DNA of 64,000 nt from Dipteris shenzhenensis (Eukaryota > Polypodiophyta > Polypodiopsida > Gleicheniales). Shown piece by piece: positions 56,073 through 64,000 of the stretch; position 1 is the first letter of the stretch, and each line of letters begins with the position of its first letter. The stretch is from NCBI GenBank assembly GCA_047967505.1, contig CM106538.1; one strand, 5' to 3'. The notes below the pieces were generated by a model. The model ran no database searches, was not told the DNA's origin, and saw only the letters and a program-made list of their open reading frames with translations. Made by a program: the position numbers and the translations under genes.

Positions 56073-58561
56073 ATGGTTCTGCCTTCCGTTGAGGCGCCAT
56101 CCTTCTTGTGAGAGTGATTGAGAGATTGAGAGATTGAGAGAGATTGAGTGTTCCATTCTCTTCCGTTGAGAGAAAATTCCGTCCATCGGAAGAAGATTTC
56201 CGTCATTTGTTCTTGAGAGATTTCCGTCATTTGAGAGAGTTATTCATTCCGTTCATTCTTTGTGAGGACTTCCATTATGAGTGAGAGAGAGATTGTCCAT
56301 CCATTATCTTTGTGAGAAAGATAGGGAGAGTTCCGTGAGGTTGAGATTTGGAGGAGGAAATCTTGTCTTTGAGAGAAAAAGAGAGTTGTTGATGGAAAGA
56401 AAAGCCAGGGAGTAAGAGTCCTTTTTTTTTTTCAGAGTTTGAGGACTGGAGAGGGACATACTACAGCTCCACTGCAAACGACGAACCTTTGAGCTCCTTC
56501 ACAAGCTCCCACACAAGTCTAGCTCAAAGGGCTCAGCCTACCTTCAGCGCACCGACTCGAATTCTTGAGCTCAAAGCCCTGCAACAACAAAACTCACCAA
56601 ATGGCGGTCTTTCACAAAGAGAAGCGTCTCACCAGCCTGCTCTATTGACTTTGCATCCATAGAGGCGATGCTCCAAAGCAGCTTTACTCAACCAAAGCTC
56701 CCATGACTGACGTCCAAAGTGCATTCTATCGTGGCGACTCCAACAGTAGCTTGAAATATTGGCCACTCGTCAAGCTCACTGCATCTCGAGCAGCTACGGC
56801 AATGACATCTGCTTTGTTTGAGGAGTTTATCTAAGGATGATAGAAGCATCACAACCCCTTATGAAGCAATTGTGGAGCAGCAGACACCTTCAACTTTCAA
56901 GTAAGTGATCTGCCACAGTGCCTTAGCTTCGTTAACGAGCCCAAATACGGCTCCAACGGCCCATGCAGCGAAGCTGACAAGGGAGCTCCATAGTCGAGCC
57001 TCTTATGTGAATCAGCACCTATCTATGACCTCCAGCCAAGCGCACAACCGTTGGTCACTAGGTAGCAAGCAACTCTACGGCTGCTCTCCGCCATACGATC
57101 ACCGGCCAACGCATTCGATCAGGCTCGTTGTGCAGAGACTTAGTAGACAAGGTTGACGCTCCATCGACTTGCAAACCCCCGCTCCTGGCAACGCCCGCTC
57201 CACGAACGACGGGCTTATACGCTTGATTTGCCTCAACGACTCTCTCGCCACGAAGCGAGCGCCTCCATCGATCGGATCTCCAAGAGCACCCACGACCACC
57301 TCACACACAGGCCGCGACGGAATCGGCATCTTCGACGAAATCTCCAAAAGATTCCAGTGGCTCTCCATGGAACACGTGGCAGATAGGACCTAACCAGGCT
57401 AAGGTTCTATCAACCCCTAGTTAGGTGGTTTGGTCACAATTGTGCCACGTGGCAACGTAATCTTATCTGCCACGTCATCATCTTATCCACTGCCACGTCA
57501 TCTGCCACATCAGCACTGCCACGTCAGCACTGCCATGTCACTTGCCACGTCATCAGTGACACGTCATCAGCCACGTCACCTGCCACGTCATCAGTGACAC
57601 GTCATCAGGCCACGTCACCTGCCACGTCATCTGTGCCACGTCACTTGTGCCACGTCATCAGTGCCACATCATCAGTGACACCTCAGCACTGCCACCTCAG
57701 CACAGAGCTTCACTGGCACACCTCTTGCTAAGCACAGTGCCACATCATCACTGCATGTGACTCACAGTGACACATCATCATTGAGCACCATTTGCACTCC
57801 TTTTGCCCCTCCACCTAGATCAAGTCATATCTCTTGATCCAGGAAGAATTTGAGGGTGCTCCAAAAAGGAAAGTCGCTCGATTTTTTGTGCTCTACGCGC
57901 TCGTTACATCACGCGCACATTTCGGTGCAAGTTACACTCACATTTGAGCCTCGCCGACAAAACCACTTCCTTCACGCACATTTGCCTCTACATCGACGCA
58001 TCTGACCCAGCACTTAAAAAGAACAAAAGAAAAGGAATTATTTGCTGCTCTTTCATCGATCGACGGTTGGTTTAGATCTAGATTAGAGTAGACTAGATCG
58101 CCATAGAGGGGACGCTTTGAATTCCCCAAGTTGCCAATCTAAGCCATGCCCGAAATTCTCGACTAGTACCTACTCGGAGTCAGTCCATACGCTCACATCC
58201 GATTTCACATCATTGCATTACCTGAAACCATACGTTCATCAGTTCAGTGAGCAGACTTCAGAGTTCAGAGGCATTGCAGATTGATTCAGTGGGCAGATAG
58301 CACTTGATTTCACACACACATGCCACCATTGTAAAGCCTATTTGGCTATCTCACGGCATCGTGCACATCATTTTCAGCCTTGTAAAGCCTCTTGGCTATT
58401 CCCGGCATCATTGCCACAAGCCTTGTAACACAGGTCAGATCTTATTTACTGCAGTTCTATCTTCACCGACGGTACAGAGATTTCACTTGGCATCTTCAGT
58501 GTATTTGCAGTTGATTCATACAGAGTTTTCCAGGACACTTTTTGAGTACATTGTTTGCACC
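56073..58561 (+). promoter_or_regulatory. 2.5-kb leader of copy B with enlarged ACGT-core array
   Basis: No coding sequence was recognised. AACACGTGGCAGAT is at 57371-57384 and GCCACGTGGCAACG near 57441. The tandem array at about 57465-57700 has roughly twelve exact CACGTCA cores, about twice copy A. Units include TGCCACGTCATCAG and TGACACGTCATCAG. From about 57700 onward (block shared with F at 57837-57900) the leader matches copy A closely; before about 57400 it does not. Confidence 0.7.
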
Positions 58562-61500
58562 ATGTCGACTAGCAACCTCAATCTGGAGGCATCTGCTAAG
58601 TTAGACAACTCCAATTACGGTACATGGAAATACCGAATGGAGACCATTCTTGTGCTTCAGGACAAATGGGAGTATGTTGATGGATCCATACCTAGACCAT
58701 TGGCCGATCCAGCCACCAGTAGCTCTACTCCATCTGTTGTCACAGCACCAGCAACGGGATCTACATCGGGATCTACATCTACACAAACAGTTTCCGCACC
58801 AGTAGCAGATCCTGCCATTGCTCGAGCTCAAGCAAAATGGGATAAGAAAGACAAGTATGCCTATCACCTGATCAAGCAAAATGTGCAAGATGTCATGCTA
58901 GCACAGCTCAACACAGTCAAGACATCAAAAGAAGCATGGGATATGTTCGCAGCTCTCTACGAGTCCAAGAATACATCCAGGATTCTCACCTTGAGAAACC
59001 AGATCAACCAGAGTTTCCGCAATAGCAATGAAACCGGTCATGCTTATGTACTCCGCATCAAAGACTACAACAATCAACTTGCAGCAGCAGGAGAGACTAT
59101 GAATCCCGCAGAAATGGTTCAAGTAATCCTGAATGGACTAGGAGAAGGATATGAGAATCTGGTCTAGAGTATTGCCATCCAACGGCAAATTCCAACACTT
59201 GAAGAACTTCAGTCAGTTCTACTTGGTGAAGAACTCAGGACTCAGGCCATTCAAGCACGTAAAGGTCATTCTAATGATCAGGCATTCACCGCTTCAGACA
59301 GAAGCAGAGGCAAAGGCAGAAACAGAGGTAGATCATATCAGAAAAGTGGTCAAAATCAAAGTCAGAATCAGCATCAGCATCAGCAGCATCCTCAGCAACA
59401 TCAAAATCAGCAAAGAGGAAATCATTCCAATAAAGGAAGATTCCAAGGACGAGGGAATGCATCCACCAATGTGTCAAACATTCAATGCAACTATTGTCAC
59501 AAGTTTGGACACTATGAAAGAGATTGCCGCAAGAAGCAGTATGACCAAAGCGGTCAATCCAGCAGTAATCGAGGGAATTCCCGAGGAAGAGGAAATCATC
59601 ATGGTGGACATTCTAGTCACAGTCATTTTGCAAATGAACATGGGAATATGTTTCTTGCAAGTGAGGAATTGCATCAGACTGATACAATGCACCTAGACAC
59701 TGATTTCAATCCCAAAGAAGATTTCAGTTATCAAGTCGACCAAGTGGAACAGGATCCTTGGTACATAGACAGCGGTGCATCATCTCATATGACAAATCAT
59801 CAGGAATGGTTCACAGAAATGAAGCCATTAGAAGGTCAAAAGAATGTCATCTATACAGCAGACAATACACCGAATCCGGTTCAAGGGACAGGTGTTATCC
59901 CTATGAACAATTTCACTGGTACAAAAGGATTAGTCAAAGATGTGCTCTATGTTCCGAAGCTCAGCAAGAACCTTTTGTCAGTAGGTCAAACGACGGAACA
60001 CAACTACAAAGTCATCTTCGACGGTGATGAATGCACTATCAGAGACAAATCCAAAAGAGGTCAGCTAGTAGCAAAAGGTGTCAAGGAAGGACGCTTATAC
60101 AGGATGCTAGCTACAGTACCAGATAAACATGCCATGTCAGCTCAAATGCAACAGATGCCACTATCTGCAAAATGGCACAAGAGATATGGTCATGTCAACT
60201 TCAAGTACTTGTTAGATCTAAGGAATCAAAATATGGCAATTGGGATTCCGAAGCTACAGTTTCTTGGAAAGGTTTGTGAAGCATGCTGCTTCGGCAAACA
60301 AAAGCGAACCAACTTTGTCAGAAGTACCTCTCGTGCACGAGGTATTCTTGATTTAATTCATACAGATGTATGGGGTTATGCCTAGACCCGCAGCATCAAT
60401 GGTTCACTTTATTACTTGACCTTCATCGACGACTACAGCAGATATTGTTGGGTCTACTTTCTGAAAGAGAAATCTGAAGTGTTTGCCAGATTTCAAGAAT
60501 TCAAAGCCATGGTAGAAAACCAAACAGGCAGAAAGATAAAGGTCATGAGATCAGACAGAGGAGGTGAATACATGTCTTCAGCCTTCATGAACTTTTGCAA
60601 AACTCACGGCATTCGAAGACAATTCACATGTGCAGATACTCCTCAGCAAAATGCAATAGCTGAAAGGAAGAATGGGACTTTAGCAGACAGTGCTAGAGCA
60701 ATGCTTAGTGAAAAGCATCTTCCGAATCAGTATTGGGCAGAAGCAATAGCTACAGCTAACTACTTGCTTAATCGGCTTCCTACCGAACCGATACAAGGTA
60801 TAACTCCTTATGAAGCATTCACTGGACACAAGCCACACATTGGGCATCTCCGCATATTTGGTTGCATAGCATATGCCCACATACATGATGATCATCGCAG
60901 GAAATTGGATGCGAAGTCACGCAAATGCATCATGGTTGGCTACAGTGACGAGAGTAAAGCATACAAATTATATGATCCCATCAACCGCAAAGTCATTATC
61001 TCCAGAGATGTAATCTTCGATGAGGAATCAGAATGGAAAACCTCACCTACACAGGAGATAGAAGCATCGACTTCACAGTCATCTACAGAACAGGTTGATG
61101 AAGAAGAGCAAGAATTGCCAGCAACACCCCAATCAGCGTCACAGCAGCTCAGACGGTCTACTAGGGAAAGCAGACCACCAGCCAGATTGACATATGCTCA
61201 GAAAGGCAAAGCAATTCAGGTGGAAACCACCAACTATGCTCTTATGACTACCATCATGGCTACAGAAGAGCCAGTGTACTTCGAAGACGCAGTAGATAAG
61301 CCAGAATGGCAAACTGCAATGAATGAAGAAATGGATGCTTTGTATAAAAACAACACTTGGGAATTATGCGACCTTCCACCAGGAAAGAAGGCCATAGCCA
61401 ACAAATGGGTATACAAAGTGAAGTACAATCCAGATGGCAGTATTCAGAGATACAAAGCCAGATTAGTTGCAAAAGGATTTGCACAACAATATGGTCAAGA

Positions 61501-62783
61501 TTATGATGAGACTTATGCTCCACTAGCAAAGATGGATTCCATACGGTTCTTGATATCACTAGCGACACTCAGTAAATGGAATGTATATCAGCTCGATGTC
61601 AAGAATGCATTTCTCAATGGTTATCTAGACGAGGAAGTCTACATGCAACAACCAGCCGGTTATGTTGAACCAGGACAGGAGAACAAGGTTTGCCATCTCA
61701 AGAAAAGTCTCTATGGCTTAAAGCAAGCACCCAGAAGTTGGTACAGCAGAATTGACAAGTATTTTGCTGATCTGGGATACATGAAGTCCACTGCAGATCA
61801 TACTCTCTACTACAAAGTTCAAGGGGAAGATATTACTATTGCACTTTTGTACGTAGATGATCTGATTGTAACAGGAAGCAAGGATAGCTTCATCAGAAAG
61901 CTAAAACAAGACTTATCTGCAGAGTTCGACATGAAAGATCTTGGACTTATGCACTATTGTCTTGGAATTGAGTTCTGGAGAGATTCGGATAGCACATTCA
62001 TGAGTCAGCTCAAATATGTTGACAGTCTCCTGAAGAAGTTTCATATGGCAGATTGCAAGATTGCAGCCACTCCCATGGAACAGAGTTTGAAACTTACTAA
62101 AGATTCAGAAAAGCCTACAGTCAATGACAGATACTACAGGCAACTCATTGGATCTCTTATATATCTGACAATCACACGGCCAGATATATGCAGTAAGCTC
62201 ACTAGCACAGTTTATGGCAAATCCAAAACAGTCTCACTGGAATGCAGCCAAAAGAGTCTTGAGATACATCAGAGGTACAAGACAATTTGGGATAGAATAC
62301 AGAGGAAGTCATCCACGATTGCATGGATACTGTGACAGTGACTATGCTGGAGATCATGAGACCAGGAGATCGACACAGGGATATGCATTTTTCCTTGGTC
62401 AAGGTGCTATATCATGGTTGTCAAACAAACAGCCAACTGTTTCTTTGTCTTCGACTGAAGCAGAATATAGAGCACTCACTACAGGTGCATGTGAGGCTAT
62501 ATGGCTCAGAAGACTATTGTCAGAAACAGATTACTTTGATGAGTCAAAGCCAACAACAATATACTGTGATAATCAATCGGCTCAAGCATTGGCCAAAAAT
62601 CCAGTATATCACTCCAGAACAAAGCACATTGATGTCAGAGAGCACTTCATCAGAGAAAGAGTGTTACTTGGTGACATCACACTGCAGCATTGTGATAGCA
62701 AAGAAAATGTTGCAGACATCTTTACCAAACCACTCGGTAAAGAGCTATTCGAGAAACACCAACTAGCTCTTGGTTTGATGTAG
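58562..62783 (+). pseudogene. gag-pol: copia Gag-Pol polyprotein of copy B, broken
   Basis: ATG 58562 opens MSTSNLNLEASAKLDNSNYG as in copy A. Domains in order: Gag core, CCHC knuckle CNYCHKFGHYERDC (about 59487-59528), protease WYIDSGASSHM (about 59760), integrase with HTDVWG, RSDRGGEY and the catalytic Glu at 60662-60664, RT with LYVDD (about 61847-61861), and RNase H with [23 protein letters not shown] codons at 59165-59167 and 60383-60385 are CAG in copy A. A 5-bp deletion near 62186-62190, within TRPDICYAV, shifts the frame before RNase H. The final TAG at 62781-62783 is CAG in copy A, where the natural stop would be the TGA ten codons later. Confidence 0.95.
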
Positions 62784-62856
62784 AGGAAGGACATTCCCAT
62801 TAAAGGGGTGTGATGGAATGTAATGCTCAGTCCTTCTTCTATTCCCCAGAATCATC

Positions 62857-62901
62857 ATCTTGAGGGAAGGCCTACTTCATGATGTTGATCTTGAGGGAAG
62901 G
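62857..62901 (+). other. duplicated polypurine tract of copy B
   Basis: CATCTTGAGGGAAGG and GATCTTGAGGGAAGG lie about 33 bp apart; the second abuts the 3' LTR. The arrangement is the same as in copy A. Confidence 0.8.
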
Positions 62902-63158
62902 TGTTGAGAGTTCATGCTCAACATCATGTGATCATGTGTGCATAGCACCATCACGTGATCATATGTGCATAGCACTAACCTTATAGAGTGCTATAAAGGA
63001 AAGGGTTAGATCCCCTAACCCTAACCCTAAAAGGGTTTGTATATATTCTATTTTTTCAACTAATTCTAGTGTACAGTTAGTCATTTGTGGTGTGCTCTCT
63101 AGCTGTGCCCTCTCTCCTCATCTCCACTCTTCTCCTCTCCCCTCTTCATATTTTGTCA
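62902..63158 (+). repeat. 3' LTR of copy B
   Basis: 257 bp. It differs from the 5' LTR mainly by one base in the GTTAGTC(A)ATTTG stretch. It is followed by target duplication CTTCC. Confidence 0.95.
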
Positions 63159-64000
63159 CTTCCTTGACACCTTTTGCTACTAGCTGACATCTTTTGGATT
63201 TGTCTCTGATAATACATTCATCACCATCGAAGATGACTTTGTAGTTGTGTTTCGTCATTTGACCTACTGACAAAAGGTTCTTGCTGAGCTTTGGAACATA
63301 GAGCACATCTTTGACTAATCCTTTTGTACCAGTGAAATTGTTCATAGGGATAACACCTGTCCCTTGAACCGGATTCAGTGTATTGTCTACTGTGTAGATG
63401 ACATTCTTTTGACCTTCTAATGGCTTCATTTCTGTGAACCATTCCTCATGATTTGTCATATGAGATGATGCACCGATGTCGATGTACCAAGGATCATGTT
63501 CCACTTGGTCGACTTGATAGCTGAAATCCTCTTTGGGATTGAAATCAATGTCTAGGTGCATTGTCTAGGTGCATTGTATTAGTCTGATGCAATTCCTCAC
63601 TTACAAGAAACATATTTCCATGTTCATTTGCAAAATGATTGTGACTAGAATGTCCACCACGATAATTTTCTCTTCCTCGGGAATTCCCTCGATTACTGCT
63701 GGATTGACTGGTCGTACTGCTTCTTGTGGCAATCTCTTTCATAGTGTCCAAACTTGTGATAGTAGTTGCACTGAATGTTTGACACATTGGTGGATGCATT
63801 CCCTCGTCCTTGAAATCTTCCTTGGTTGGAATGATTTCCTCTTTGTTGCTGATTCTGATGTTGCTGAGGATGTTGCTGATGCTGATGCTAATTCTGACTT
63901 TGATTTTGTTGATGATGACCACTTTTCTAATATGATCTACCTCTGTTTCTGCCTTTGCCTCTGCTTCTGTCTGAAGCTGTGAATGCCTGATCATTAGAAT
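63159..64000 (-). pseudogene. copia gag-protease segment of opposite-strand copy C (right part)
   Basis: Minus strand, reading from the window edge: the Gag tail beginning SNDQAFTASDRSRGKGR in family terms, a zinc-knuckle region with a short deletion and shifts (near 63720), then the Gag-protease linker. The protease reads WYIDIGASSHM (about 63478-63510), so the catalytic D-S-G has become D-I-G. The segment ends at LVAKGVKE, where copy B is inserted. A 13-bp tandem duplication (GTCTAGGTGCATT, 63550-63562 and 63563-63575) shifts the frame. Copy C continues beyond the window, where its 5' LTR would lie. Confidence 0.92.

Larger units (their letters stand above)
55803..63158 (+). mobile_element. 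complete Ty1/copia retrotransposon, copy B, nested in copy C
   Basis: LTRs are at 55803-56060 and 62902-63158. Target duplication CTTCC is at 55798-55802 and 63159-63163. Structure matches copy A: primer site, 2.5-kb leader, gag-pol, doubled purine tract. It lies on the plus strand and interrupts a minus-strand copy of the same family between the codons for GVKE and GRLY. Two TAG codons and a 5-bp deletion break the polyprotein, but the integrase active site is intact here (AERKN). Confidence 0.96.

Overview
The window reads as nuclear DNA of a land plant with a large, transposon-crowded genome. Support comes from Ty1/copia elements with plant-type primer-binding sites, intron-containing plant host genes, hAT, LINE and Ty3/gypsy debris, and long AT-rich or low-complexity spacers. 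The copia family at 17-20 kb and the DUF7869-like remnant at 21.5-23.0 kb resemble sequences I associate with ferns, bryophytes or lycophytes, so a non-seed plant is my best guess. That is inference only. No bacterial-type genes, CRISPR arrays, rRNA or convincing tRNA genes were seen.

Only two host genes are recognised. A PAM16-type mitochondrial import gene lies on the minus strand at about 8.0-8.4 kb; two coding exons are clear and the 3' exon is missing. A three-exon F-box/PP2 (Nictaba-lectin) gene lies at 38.6-40.0 kb on the plus strand with consistent splice phases.

Layout: 0-2.8 kb holds gypsy, copia and LINE remnants. 3.7-7.8 kb is a gag-only LTR element with about 1 kb LTRs, inserted next to the PAM16 exons. 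12.5-15.8 kb is a second, very young gag-only LTR element with an intact gag, LTRs identical by eye and a perfect target duplication. 17.2-20.3 kb is a decayed copia pol. 21.5-23.0 kb is a DUF7869-like remnant on the minus strand. 23.4-25.1 kb holds dyad repeats and a long polypyrimidine tract. 26.9-28.4 kb is a copia gag-protease-integrase remnant. 30.4-32.0 kb is an antisense LINE remnant. 35.2-36.3 and 50.0-52.7 kb are hAT transposase pseudogenes. 37.2 kb carries a short retroposon with an 18-bp target duplication.

The last third is dominated by one copia family. Copy A (41400-48895) and copy B (55803-63158) are complete, with LTRs of about 258 bp, TGGTATCAGAGC primer sites, roughly 2.5 kb leaders and target duplications. 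Copy B sits inside an opposite-strand copy C of the same family. C is joined head-on to a plus-strand RT fragment D at a 3-bp microhomology. The most interesting signals are: the gag-only elements that share termini and a leader block with the autonomous family; a variable array of ACGT-core (CCACGTCATC) repeats inside the leaders; leaders that do not match between otherwise near-identical copies; tandemly repeated polypurine tracts; and nonsense mutations that are all CAG-to-TAG (CHG context) in the copies that can be compared.
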